From assembly GCA_017506865.1 (NCBI GenBank), contig JAFCMP010000180.1:45942-109941 (forward strand): a stretch of 64,000 nucleotides of DNA, written 5' to 3'. The notes beneath the pieces were generated by a model. The model was given only the letters and a program-made list of their open reading frames with translations, had not been told where the DNA came from and searched no databases. Below, in pieces: positions 31,578 through 40,836 of the stretch. The position numbers were made by a program, and so were the translations under genes. The DNA comes from Tribonema minus. Taxonomy: Eukaryota > Sar > Xanthophyceae > Tribonematales > Tribonemataceae. The stretch's first letter is position 1; each line of letters starts with the position of its first letter.

Positions 31578-34279
31578 ATTAGCAGCATACCAGCAGCCGT
31601 CTCCAGTGCAATTGCTCGCAGCGCCGCGGTTGCAGCGTAGCTGAACTCACTGTTCGGGTGGTGAGCTGCAGCCACCTGCAAGAGCTGTTGCTCAAGCTTG
31701 GTCGCAGATGCGTCCTCTAACTCAATGATATCCTCAGGCAAAGCCGGCCGTGCCTCACCAATGAAGGTGTTTCTGGCCATAAGCACCGGCTGGTCTGAGA
31801 AATTTACCATGCGTGCGCGCACAGGGTTGTGCGCGCCAACAATATCCACCGACATGGCGGCCTTTACGCCCCTTTCTTGCAACTTCAACATCGTCTGAGA
31901 CATTGCGGGTTGTATTACTGCCGAGTAGGGGCTCAGCCCTTTCACTGGTGGGTGTAATGCAACTTCGTTCACCTCGGTGTGAGCTGGAATGAGTATGTCA
32001 TACACCAGGCACACGGCACGATGCGCAGGGGGGGCTGGTACCTTGGGGCTGATTTTCACAGCCCCTGCGGTCTTAGCGCCTTGCCACACAGTCCCATGCG
32101 CTGCCTTGCCGCCTAGCATCTTCAACTTTGGGCCGTCCGATCCTAACGGCTGGTATGTCAAATCCTCATAGTCAAAAAGGGTTTTGTACATGCCAAAGAA
32201 GTCGCTGCCTAGAATGGTGGTGATGGCCAAGTCCACAATGTAGAACTTGTGCCGCACCAGCTTGTTACCAAACCGTAAGGTGAGGTGCAAAGCGCCTACA
32301 ATCTTGACCTGTGTGCGACTGTCTACCAGTTCTATGACTGAATGGTCCCCCTTCTCAAGAGGGCATGTCGTCCCTGGAGATAGCTCATCCGCCGTTGCTT
32401 TTGCCATGATGCCTGCCTCAGCGCCGGGGTCCAGCAATGAGACAAAGTCTCGTTCTTTGAACCCACGTTGGTGCTGCACGCGTGCCTTCAGCCTGGCAAT
32501 TCGCAGCTTGCTGGGCTGGCCACTTGGCAACACAACTGTCTCTCCCGGCCTAACCGAGGCGGGATCAACTTCAGCGGCTTGTGAGCGGCTCGCTTCATCG
32601 TGTAGCTTGGCAGCCACAGCGCTCACGCGAGGGTTGCCTAGCCCACACCTGCGAGTTGCCTCATACACCGTGTCGTCAAACTGATGCTCGTCTTCACTGG
32701 CGTATGCACCTTGTGAGGAGCCGCTAGGGTGTGACTGCACAAGTTCATCTTCCTCAACTTCATCAACATCAGAGTCTGAGTCATTGCACGAGTCATTGAG
32801 CGCTGTGCAAGACCAAGGACCTGTGTTCAAACCTTCTGCACATATCATATCAGGGGTGACTGCATACTGCCAAGCACTGTATCGTGCGGTGACAGCCGCA
32901 ACCCTAGCCTGCACCTTGCCTTGCTCAGTAGGAGTCTCTGCCACATGCATGTAATCTTCAGACCCTGGCAGCATCCATTCAGGGGGGGGTGCACTAGGGT
33001 CATGGTCCAGGCGGACACCCCGGGGACAAGGGGCGCCTACTTGAAGATCAAGCATGCCAGATCCCACAAGCCCAACGGCAATGTGAAAAGCCATGCGTGG
33101 CATGACTAAGTTTACAAGCCATAACTTCATGTCCTCAATGGTGGCCTTGCATGGCAAGTCACGTGTAAAGGTGAGCAGGACAGCCATTTCATGCAATGAC
33201 AGTACTCTTGCATTTTGCACAGGGCCAGCATCATGTTCATCATCAGCCACATAGTCAGCCAGATCCACTGGTGGTTTTCCAGGGTTCCGCCTGACCGGGC
33301 TGGGCATGCAGTCATCAGCATCATACACACTCTTGGTACCCTTCACGCGAGATTTCCAAAAGAAACAGCGCTCAGGGCAGCGAAGAACACGCCGTACGGA
33401 CATGGGTAATGATGAACGCTGAATTGCATTAATTAACGCCCCGAACCGTGCCATAGCGGTCGCGACACCAACCCTTGCCCGCGCAATCACCACATACACC
33501 CGCCGCCGGTGGCACGCTATGCTAAAATCTGACCCCTTCAGCTTGCTGACATAGAGACAGTAGCCGTGGGCCAGCAGCAAAGCCTGCGCGCGCGCCCACG
33601 CCTTGGAGCTGAGCATGGAGACCACATTCTCGATGACACAGCAGCGCAGCTTCGCCCTCACAATCAGCCGCGCCGCCATGACCGTCACCTCCGCCGCTGC
33701 CCCCTCAACGCCACTCCCGTTTGCATGATCTGTGCACGGGGGGGACATTGTGGTGAGGTCAGGATCCAGTTCAGCCAGTGCTATGGCTACTGCATCATCG
33801 CTCAGGCACGCGTTTAAAACCTTGTGGGTGCCAGGGTGCAGTTCGTGGTACGCCTCACACACGCGGGGGCACTTGTCAACAGCAAGTTGAGTGTCCACCA
33901 CAAGGCCTGCCACACTTGCCTGCTTTAACCCCTCGTCCCAGCCACCAATGCCGCAGCATATGGAGGCGTGTGTCACATGCCGCGCTGCACCCGCCACTGG
34001 CATGCCAGCATCAGGGTCCTGTGTCACAGCGGTAGCACAGACAGGCGATTCGCTTGCATTAGGTATGGTAACCGTATGCGGCGAACCAGTGTTTGATGGG
34101 GGAGTATCGTTTGCACCATCACCTTCAAGTTGCATGTTAGCATCAGCCGTAGACTGCGACACTTCCGCGAGGGAAGGTACGCTGGGTAACGAAGGATGCA
34201 ACATAGCCAGCAATACGGCGTCATTGCGCCCCGGCGCGCGCTCACGTGGTGAGGTTGCGATGGACGCAGAGACGTACAT
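31469..34279 (-). CDS. Retrotransposon cytosine-C5 DNA methyltransferase plus aspartic protease
   Basis: An intact 936-codon frame. Residues about 105-410 carry the cytosine-C5 methyltransferase motifs in order: I (SICCGIGGWDEGLKQA, SAM binding), IV (MSPPCTDH, catalytic Cys182), VI (VIENVV, 217-219), VIII (CHRRRVYVV, 258-262), a variable target-recognition stretch, IX (RVLSLHEMAVLLTF), and X-like (NLVMPRMAFHIAV). The enzyme would methylate DNA cytosines. After an acidic linker, residues about 600-710 form the retroviral-type protease: LLDPGAEAGIM, with DPG where DTG or DSG is usual, and TTILGSDFF. The frame overlaps the Gag frame by 256 nt and is probably expressed with Gag through splicing or frameshifting. 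It stays open although RT and integrase are broken. Methyltransferase identity is firm from motif order; DNA target is unknown. Confidence 0.9.
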   Translation of the reverse strand: MYVSASIATSPRERAPGRNDAVLLAMLHPSLPSVPSLAEVSQSTADANMQLEGDGANDTPPSNTGSPHTVTIPNASESPVCATAVTQDPDAGMPVAGAARHVTHASICCGIGGWDEGLKQASVAGLVVDTQLAVDKCPRVCEAYHELHPGTHKVLNACLSDDAVAIALAELDPDLTTMSPPCTDHANGSGVEGAAAEVTVMAARLIVRAKLRCCVIENVVSMLSSKAWARAQALLLAHGYCLYVSKLKGSDFSIACHRRRVYVVIARARVGVATAMARFGALINAIQRSSLPMSVRRVLRCPERCFFWKSRVKGTKSVYDADDCMPSPVRRNPGKPPVDLADYVADDEHDAGPVQNARVLSLHEMAVLLTFTRDLPCKATIEDMKLWLVNLVMPRMAFHIAVGLVGSGMLDLQVGAPCPRGVRLDHDPSAPPPEWMLPGSEDYMHVAETPTEQGKVQARVAAVTARYSAWQYAVTPDMICAEGLNTGPWSCTALNDSCNDSDSDVDEVEEDELVQSHPSGSSQGAYASEDEHQFDDTVYEATRRCGLGNPRVSAVAAKLHDEASRSQAAEVDPASVRPGETVVLPSGQPSKLRIARLKARVQHQRGFKERDFVSLLDPGAEAGIMAKATADELSPGTTCPLEKGDHSVIELVDSRTQVKIVGALHLTLRFGNKLVRHKFYIVDLAITTILGSDFFGMYKTLFDYEDLTYQPLGSDGPKLKMLGGKAAHGTVWQGAKTAGAVKISPKVPAPPAHRAVCLVYDILIPAHTEVNEVALHPPVKGLSPYSAVIQPAMSQTMLKLQERGVKAAMSVDIVGAHNPVRARMVNFSDQPVLMARNTFIGEARPALPEDIIELEDASATKLEQQLLQVAAAHHPNSEFSYAATAALRAIALETAAGMLLMCLLLHQAQNALVPHRNPALRQSYARCYPPKVTFMI

Positions 34280-36408
34280 ATCATGTTGACCAAAAACATG
34301 TTCAAGTTTAACTGCGGCGCGCGCACCGCTGGTGCCACCCCCTGAGAGGGGCGCGCGCGCGCGCGCGCGAGCGAAGTAGACTCACCCTGAGCCCTCTGCC
34401 AGGCCACAAAGGCCATCATCTTGTGATACTCGTCCGCCTCCGCCGGCGTTGGCGCTGCGGCGGCAGCCGCCGCTGCCACGACCGGCGCCTGCGGCATCGC
34501 AGCCGGGGGCGGAAAAGGGGGGCGAGGACCGTACCGCGTGTACTGATTCGCCTGATGCGCCGGCGGCGCGCCGCGCGGCTCACTGCGCGGCCCGCCGTAC
34601 GGTGCGGCGCGGGGGCGGCGGGCAGGATCAAACGCCGGGCAGTTGGGCGTGTTGCGATGCATGTCAACGGAGGTGCCGCGCGGCAGCGTTGTCTGGCAGT
34701 CAAAGCATACCCAGTGAGAACGCGGGTTGAACTGCACCATGCCTGAATTGCCATGCTCAGGCGCGGGGGGCCCACGCCTGGCGGGCGCGGCTGCCGCAGC
34801 CGACTTGGCGGCTACAGCAGCAGCTCGCACCTCCAAGGCTTTCTCCTTTTTGGCAAGGCGCCTCTCCTTGTCCGCCAGCGCCTTCTCCTTGCGCGCAATC
34901 TGCGAGGCAGAGGGTGGCTGGCGCGGCGCGTCACTTGCTTGCGACGCGTCGTCGCGCAAACTCTCAAGGTCAGAACCATCCTGCGACGTGGGTCCGCCCT
35001 TGCTCGCGGCATGGGCTTTCCCGTTCCAGGTGCGCTCAATGTGCTCCTGAATGCTCACAAGACCAGCGTCCTGCCAGCCCCTCCCCAGTGCAACCCTAGC
35101 GGCCGTCCGCTCCTTGGATGAGATGAGGCGTAAGTAGTGAAGCTTCTCAGAAAACTCACGAGAACTTTCGCTACCACCTGCCTGTACGACCATGTTCCGC
35201 ACGCGGAGAGCCAACTCCCCAGGGCTCTCGCTCGGGAGACGCCTGGCTTGAAGTAGAGAGTTGTACACCTTCTCTTGGGCAGCTTCAGAGTTGAAGTGCT
35301 CAATCATGGCTGCACAACGTTCTGCGTACGTTAGCTGCTCCCACCCCTTCCGCTTGCCGCCGACCTCTAGGGACAGTAGGCGCACAGTTGAAATTAAGGG
35401 TTTGTCCTTCGACGCCTTTATGGCCACACTTAGAGCGTGGACCTTGACGTCCTCTGCCACGGAGCGCAGCGCAGCGGTGAGTAAGTCAAGCCTGGTGACA
35501 CATACACCTACGCGAGAAGAGAGGTCGGCTACGCCGGCAATCCTACCAGCCTTCGCATAGACGTCTCCCTTGCCCCTGTTAGCAGCGTCAGCGCCGTCCG
35601 CTGTGGACGGTTCACTGCCATCGTCGCTGGGGGTCGTGGTGACCCCAGTGCTCGACGACGCAGTATGAGACAACTGAATCGAGGCCGCCGCGCCAACGCG
35701 GGGCGGGGCAACCTGGACCAAACGCCCTGCCTGCAAGTGCTGCACCAGCTGCACCTTCTCGAACGCCTTGAGACGGCGCAGTGTATCTGCATCGCCAAGA
35801 TCGCGATCCATGATTGCGTCGAGTTCTATGCGAGCAGTGTCCAAAGCGCTGAATCTCTGTGAGTACGCGCAGCGGTCCACTTCTACCTGCTCCATGCTCG
35901 CCTTAAGCCGTGGAAGCTGGTACGTGATCGCATAGAGGTCCGTCTTATACATTGTACGTTCAGGGGAACCCTCCTTGCTAGCATCGCGCAGGCCATGCAA
36001 CACCTCAGCCTGGGCGTCAAGGTCCTGGAACCGTTCTTGCAGCTGTAACTCGTTTGCAGACAGTCTCGCCGAGGCCGACGCCCCGGACTTGCGTGAGGCT
36101 GCCAGCAGCTCGAGCAGCTGGGTATAACGCGCTTTGGATACGGTTAGACCGGCACCAGTCTCACCCGCATCAGAGCTGGCGTCGTCACCGGCGCCAGCGC
36201 ATATCTCGTCGTCGAGCTCCGCCTCTCGCTCGCTACCGCCAATGGCCGGCGCAGGAGGGGTGGCAGGCTCCTTTGACGACTTGGACTTCTTCACGGGCTT
36301 CTCCGGCTTGTCAGCCGGTGCCGCATCAGCCTTGCCCTTACTCCCCCTTTTTCTCGAGGAGGAGTCCGAGTCTGCACATGGAACAGGATCATGTGTTGAG
36401 TCTCTCAA
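34024..36408 (-). CDS. Gag-like structural protein of the gypsy element
   Basis: A roughly 790-codon open frame. The N-terminus is Lys/Ser/Asp-rich with basic clusters (RKRGSKGK, KPVKKSKSSK). A helical, coiled-coil-prone region follows, then a capsid-like segment (YNSLLQARRLPSESPGELAL), a charged coiled coil (EKALADKERRLAKKEKAL), and a zinc knuckle-like C-x2-C...H-x5-C (CFDCQTTLP...MHRNTPNC). The frame has no ATG near its start and opens with TTG after an in-frame stop. A TGTGCAG acceptor-like site lies just inside, so an upstream leader exon may supply the ATG. Past 34386 it runs over a (GC)n microsatellite into the methyltransferase region in another frame, so its last 120 codons are probably not genuine. 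Confidence 0.8.
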   Translation of the reverse strand: MRDSTHDPVPCADSDSSSRKRGSKGKADAAPADKPEKPVKKSKSSKEPATPPAPAIGGSEREAELDDEICAGAGDDASSDAGETGAGLTVSKARYTQLLELLAASRKSGASASARLSANELQLQERFQDLDAQAEVLHGLRDASKEGSPERTMYKTDLYAITYQLPRLKASMEQVEVDRCAYSQRFSALDTARIELDAIMDRDLGDADTLRRLKAFEKVQLVQHLQAGRLVQVAPPRVGAAASIQLSHTASSSTGVTTTPSDDGSEPSTADGADAANRGKGDVYAKAGRIAGVADLSSRVGVCVTRLDLLTAALRSVAEDVKVHALSVAIKASKDKPLISTVRLLSLEVGGKRKGWEQLTYAERCAAMIEHFNSEAAQEKVYNSLLQARRLPSESPGELALRVRNMVVQAGGSESSREFSEKLHYLRLISSKERTAARVALGRGWQDAGLVSIQEHIERTWNGKAHAASKGGPTSQDGSDLESLRDDASQASDAPRQPPSASQIARKEKALADKERRLAKKEKALEVRAAAVAAKSAAAAAPARRGPPAPEHGNSGMVQFNPRSHWVCFDCQTTLPRGTSVDMHRNTPNCPAFDPARRPRAAPYGGPRSEPRGAPPAHQANQYTRYGPRPPFPPPAAMPQAPVVAAAAAAAAPTPAEADEYHKMMAFVAWQRAQGESTSLARARARPSQGVAPAVRAPQLNLNMFLVNMICTSLRPSQPHHVSARRGAMTPYCWLCCILRYPAYLPSRKCRSLRLMLTCNLKVMVQTILPHQTLVRRIRLPYLMQANRLSVLPL
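34312..34385 (-). other. Candidate 74-nt intron joining Gag to the methyltransferase frame
   Basis: In element sense, Gag codons for WQRAQ end at CAGG|GTGAGT, a strong donor. 74 nt later GCCGCAG is a good acceptor. Removing the interval, which contains the (GC)n run, puts Gag exactly in frame with sequence leading into MYVSASIATS of the methyltransferase frame. Unspliced RNA would yield Gag only and spliced RNA a Gag-methyltransferase-protease fusion. This is inferred from splice signals and phase only. Confidence 0.5.
34348..34370. repeat. (GC)n microsatellite
   Basis: A run of alternating G and C inside the candidate Gag/methyltransferase intron. It is unlike the flanking codon pattern, supporting a non-coding state. 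Confidence 0.8.
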
Positions 36409-37520
36409 ACGTACACCTCACCATCAAACACTAAGATATTAATCAGCCTGAGAGAGCAACAATAGTACTCATCAAGAGAGCCTTCTCTTGGAACATGGGA
36501 TGTCCCTGTGCGTTCGCCCGTGCAATTAGCCAGCCCGGGACGTGCACAGAACACACCGGCACTCCCATGAGATGCAGGTGGTTGCCAATCATAGCCACGC
36601 AAGTCAGTAGAACCACGGGCTCCCGCAACCGTGTCAACTGCGGCATGCTATGTTTCATGCATTTGGTTCTAGTGCGGCAGCGGCAGAGCAGATTTACTGT
36701 TGTTGCTGCGCAAGCACCATATGCACACCTGTTTATCGTCGTCGTTAACGCTGTTGCCTAGCTGATTGTGGCCTGCACCAATTCAAAACCTCCGGTATGC
36801 AACCGTTACCTAGTGAGTTGCCTCTGGGTAGCAACTTCAAGCGAGCGTCGACGCATTCGCAAGACGAAATGTGATCATCAGCTCGATTACACCATCATCA
36901 GATGGTGCCGAGAAACAAAGGGTGGGGGGTGATGGGTAACCTCGCAAGCCCACTAATGCCCGTGCAAGTCAGTACGGGAGAACCCGTACCGCAGCTTTCG
37001 ACAGTCAGCCTCATCATCTCAATTACACAGCGTTAACAGCCGACGTCATGCGAAGCAAATGCGGGTGTGTGAGCCGCTGCTAAGCATGATTCCTCCGACA
37101 CAGGCACTGGAGCTAGGGCGGCTCACGCAGCATAAAAGCACTGCTGCTCAGTGTTCACTTAGTAGCGACAGCTGGCACAACCAAGCAAAGGATGCGGCAT
37201 GCAGGCGCATAATTACAATGTGCATGCACACCGACCCTGCGCTAAATTCCTCCTCTTAGCCGCCTCCGGTTAGTACGAGCGGTAACCAACACTCAGCGCG
37301 TCCGCCTCGCGAAGGGCCGATACTGAATGATTGGACGATTTCCTATTCAGTCGATTGGCCTACGTTAAGGAGCGGAAAAACAACGTTGGCGCTCCAGAGC
37401 ACGTGTTGATGAGGGCAAGCGAGGGCTAACGATACGATATTTAGTGAGCACGTGTAGCTTGGTTCGTCAGGGCCCGCCAGAGCGAAGCAAGGGGTGGGTA
37501 AGGACTGTCTGTAGGTGCCA
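36409..37520 (-). other. 5' leader of the gypsy element
   Basis: About 1.1 kb between the primer-binding region and Gag with no long frame. It is probably untranslated leader, possibly with a leader exon for Gag. At the upstream end, directly after the partial LTR copy, stands TGGCACCTACAGACAGTCC, which begins with the TGG typical of primer-binding sites but matches no tRNA I recognise. Confidence 0.5.
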
Positions 37521-37663
37521 TGAAAAGGAGTTGGGGTTATATTTGTTATATGTTAAGCCTGTCTTACTTGTGGATGGGGCAGCGTTGGCTTGGGCTGATG
37601 TAGAAGGGTCCATGATGATTGATGGTTGTTGGCTTCAGTTGTCTCTATCCTGAAGCCGTGGCA
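37521..37663 (-). repeat. Truncated extra LTR end
   Basis: About 140 bp identical, or nearly so, to the inner part of the LTR (from TGAAAAGGAG to CTGAAGCCGTGG on the plus strand). It lies on the far side of the tRNA-like segment. The element thus has LTR, tRNA copy, partial LTR at its 5' end, a likely product of aberrant strand transfer in reverse transcription. Confidence 0.8.
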
Positions 37664-37725
37664 TCGGATAGGGCATCCGCCTGCGAAGCGGGGGGTTGCA
37701 GGTTCAGGTCCTGCTTCGGTTGCCA
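37659..37725 (+). other. tRNA-Arg-like copy at the primer-binding site
   Basis: Plus-strand sequence reads as tRNA from position 8 to CCA: anticodon stem TCCGC/GCGGG with loop CTGCGAA (anticodon GCG, Arg), T arm GCAGG/CCTGC with loop TTCAGGT, and 3' TTGCCA. The 5' acceptor strand is missing, replaced by LTR sequence through a GTGG overlap. The CCA abuts the LTR, so its complement is the primer-binding site, extended from the usual 18 nt to about 67 nt. It is not a functional tRNA gene. Confidence 0.75.
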
Positions 37726-38036
37726 TGAAATTTTAAAGGAGTTGGGGTTATATTTGTTATATGTTAAGCCTGTCTTACTTTTGGATGGGGCAGCGTTGGC
37801 TTGGGCTGATGTAGAAGGGTCCATGATGGTTGATGGTTGTTGGCTTCAGTTGTCTCTATCCTGAAGCCGTGGTATCCTAGCTGACTGACAAGAACTGAGG
37901 CCTTCAAGTTGCAAGCACAACCCACCATCTGGGGAGACTCAAGAGTCTCACCGGTTAAGGGGTTTTCCTGCAATGTCCCCCTAGTTCAAACCAATTGCCC
38001 TGGGCCCTAATAACGGCCGAATATAATAGAGTTGAA

Positions 38037-38150
38037 TAGGGTTGGCAACACCGTATTCCGTAGATACACCGTACATCCGTATATACGCCGTATCTACGCC
38101 GTATGTCAATTTCTGGCGCGCCAAAATTCGTATTTTGCCGTATTTCCTTC
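38037..38150 (+). repeat. Left terminal inverted repeat and subterminal CCGTAT motifs
   Basis: The terminus TAGGGTTGGCAA is followed by about six CCGTAT/CCGTA motifs in roughly 100 bp. They mirror the motifs at the right end. Confidence 0.85.
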
Positions 38151-38176
38151 TTTCAAGTCACACAGAGCAGTGCAGC

Positions 38177-40559
38177 ATGGCGGATGCCGCCGATCCTGGC
38201 CCCGACCTGGCCAAGCAGGCCAGAGCATTGTATCAAAAGCGTTGTGATCAAAAGCGCCAAGGTCAGGCGGGCTGGTGGGGGTCATTCAGTGTCGAGCTGG
38301 ACTCAGTGAAGCACGAGGTGCGGCTTGTTTGCCTTCGTTGTTCAGCCAAGCTAGGTGCCAGCAACCCTTCGCGCGCAGCAAACGACCATCTTAAGAGCAA
38401 GGCATGCCTCAGAGCGACTGCTGCCAGTGCAGCAGCTGTTGCTGCTGCCGAAGCAGCAGCCGCTGCTGCTGCTGCTGCTGGCGATGGCGAGGAGGAAGTA
38501 GAGGTGACTGGCACTAAACGCCACCGCGGTGCTGCTGGCATCACACCTTACATGGCTACATCAGGCCAGATAACTCAAGCACGGAACAGCCTTGCCCGCT
38601 TCTTCTACAAGTCCGGGGTGGCGTTCCACCTGATTGAGCAGGAGGACTTGGTTGCAGCATTCGCTGCCCTTGGCGCCGACCTGCCTAACCGCAAAGCCTT
38701 GGCCGGGACAATGCTGAACAAGGAGCACGACCGCGTCAGCCGCGACGTCTGGGAAGCGATCGATGCCTTGCACCTCGTCCAGCTTGCCAGCGATGGGTGG
38801 AGGCGCAAGCATTGCGGAGACGGCACTCCGCTGGTTAACCTTTGCGCACTGTTGCCAAAGGGCGGTTCCTACTTCGTGACAACGGAGCCAGCGCGAGGCG
38901 TTTGCAAGAATGCGGAGTGGATCGAGGAGCTGCACATGCGGTGGGCGAAGAAGGTCACCAGGGGGAACCTGGACAGGCTGCTGGGAATGGTCATGGACAA
39001 TACCAAGGTACGTGCTGCCGTAGAAGCTGCTACGGTGTGTGAAAGTTTTTTGCCAGTGCGTCATTTGCATGCAATGACAGCAATATATGCTACAATAAGT
39101 CCAGCAGTGCATGCAATGCAGCATATCATTGTAATAAATTGAATGGAAGCAAGTCAACCAGCTCCCCACGCTTGCGCGCTTATCCAGATGCTCCCTTTCT
39201 TCGCTTGACACGTGGTTAGTAGCACAGCTCACACAGGAATTGATAGTATGCTGGCAAATGCACATGTTGTGGCCATAAAAACTGGAGCAAATCTTGGTAC
39301 ATGCCTGCAGTGCCTCATGATGTTTTCCATCACCTGCAATAACTTTGCAGGCAAATCGTAAGGCGCTGGACCTGATGAAGCAGAAGCACCCGACTTGGCT
39401 GCTTCTGGGGTGCCAGGCTCACGCACTGGCCCTTCTCATCAAGGATCTACACGGCGAGAAGAATGCGCGATGCGACTGGTCCAAGAAAGCGTACGGCAAA
39501 GCGCTGATGATGTCCAACACCATCAACGGCTCAGAGACCATACACAGCGCCCTGCGTGAGCAGCAGAAGTTCAAGTACGGCAAAGTCAAGGCCGTCCGCT
39601 CTCACTGCCCCACGCGCTTCGCCATCCTGCACTTCATCTGCTCCGACTTGCTCGACTCCGAGGAGGCCATCAAGCTGATGGTTGGCGACCGCAGCTGGGG
39701 TAAAGTGTCTGAGGGCACCACACATGCGGCAGCATTTACGACTGCAGCCACAGTAGAGCCAGCACGGGGGCGGGCGGCAGCATACTACTTTTTCGATGAG
39801 GCAGCAGCGCTGAAGAAGCTAGTGCAGCCTGTGTCTGATGCCATTCACCAGGTTGAGAGCGACAAGCCGCTGTTGAGTCAGATGCTGCCGATCTGGAAGC
39901 AGCTGTTGCAGCATGCGGCAGACTTCGATGACCACATTGACAATGTCGAGCGCTCCCCTGTGCTGCCACTATTTGAGCGGCGCTACAACACTCACTTCGA
40001 CAAGTCGTGGCCTGCAGCATATGTGCTTGACCCTGTCTACGCCTATAAGGTTGATGGGGAGTGGTTTCTGCCTTTCAGTAAACTCAGCAGGCTAGAGAGC
40101 AAGGGTGCGCAAGAGTGCTTTCTGGAGCTGGGGGGAGGGGAGCATGCAGAGGCTGTTGAGGCTGAGCTTGTCAAGTTGCAGCTTGCACCCCTTCCCGAGC
40201 CCATGTGGGCTGCGTTGCCTACGTTGACCAAGCGTACATCGCTGCCTAAGGGCAAGGTTGAGCTCGCTGACAGCAGCATGCGCCGCGGCTGGTGGCAGAC
40301 CTATGGTCGCGAGCATTTTCCTCATTTGTCGCGGGTGGCAGTGCGCCTGCTGTCGTTCCACGTGACTGCATGTGCAACCGAGCGCAACTGGTCCCTGTGG
40401 GGCAATGTGTACCCTAAGTGCCGCAGCAGGCTTGCACTTGAGCGTGGTGAGAAGCTAGTGTTCATTAAAGGCAATGATAAGGCTGCTGAGCGCAAGACAG
40501 ATGAGGAAGTCATGCTTACAGTGATGGAGGCGGCGGAGGAAGAGGTTGTCAACATGTAA
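38177..40559 (+). CDS. hAT transposase
   Basis: Two exons (38177-39007 and 39351-40559, phase 0) give about 679 residues. The ATG was chosen because it starts just before the DNA-binding domain and the upstream frame is terminal-repeat sequence. The N-terminus has a BED-type zinc finger (CLRC...NDHLKSKAC), then an Ala-rich spacer. The RNase H-like core shows LASDGWRRKHCGDG (first Asp), MVMDNTK at the exon end (second Asp) and GCQAHALALLIKDL, a hallmark of the family. The C-terminal dimerisation region contains HVTACATERNWSLWG and RSRLALERGEKLVFIK. The protein excises and inserts the element with 8-bp duplications. No frame breaks are visible. Confidence 0.93.
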
Positions 40560-40734
40560 CATGCAAATGGGGGGATGAAGGACTAGGGCAATATCTACAC
40601 TAGGCTAATTACGCACATACATGATGTTATTTTCAAGTGTGTTTGCTTGTATTTATGTTTTACAAGTGTCTGGTTTAGCTGCTTCACTTTTGAAGTTGAA
40701 GTTGAAGTTTAAACGCCTGTACTGGTGATATGCG

Positions 40735-40836
40735 TTTGTCAGATACGGTTTAGAAATACGTATATACGGAAAATACGGCAAAATACGGTATTTTATCAGT
40801 ATATGGTTTTCAGAAATACGGATTTTGCCAACCCTA
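40735..40836 (+). repeat. Right terminal inverted repeat and subterminal ATACGG motifs
   Basis: Ends TTGCCAACCCTA, the complement of the left terminus. At least five ATACGG/ATACGTA motifs lie within 100 bp of the end. Confidence 0.85.

Larger units (their letters stand above)
38037..40836 (+). mobile_element. hAT-family DNA transposon nested in the LTR
   Basis: A 2.8-kb element with inverted ends beginning TAGGGTTGGCAA. Comparison with the uninterrupted LTR (GAGTTGAAACATC at 26791-26803) shows an imperfect 8-bp duplication: GAGTTGAA on the left and AACTTGAA on the right, with two extra bases. Subterminal regions are packed with CCGTAT motifs on the left and their complement ATACGG on the right, probable transposase-binding sites. 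It carries one apparently intact transposase gene, so it may be autonomous. Confidence 0.92.

Noticed and set aside
34730..36442. Several plus-strand frames opposite Gag
   Set aside because: Shadows of the Gag frame; their products are Arg/Ser/Pro-rich with no domain, while the minus frame has coiled coil and a zinc knuckle-like motif in expected order.
37659..37725. Functional tRNA-Arg gene
   Set aside because: The 5' acceptor strand is absent and replaced by LTR sequence, and the 3' CCA is genomically encoded exactly at the LTR edge. It is a primer copy, not a gene.
37521..38036. tRNA-derived SINE (tRNA head plus body)
   Set aside because: The 'body' is the retrotransposon LTR: it occurs on both flanks of the gypsy element, ends TG...CA, and the outer ends carry a CAAT target duplication.
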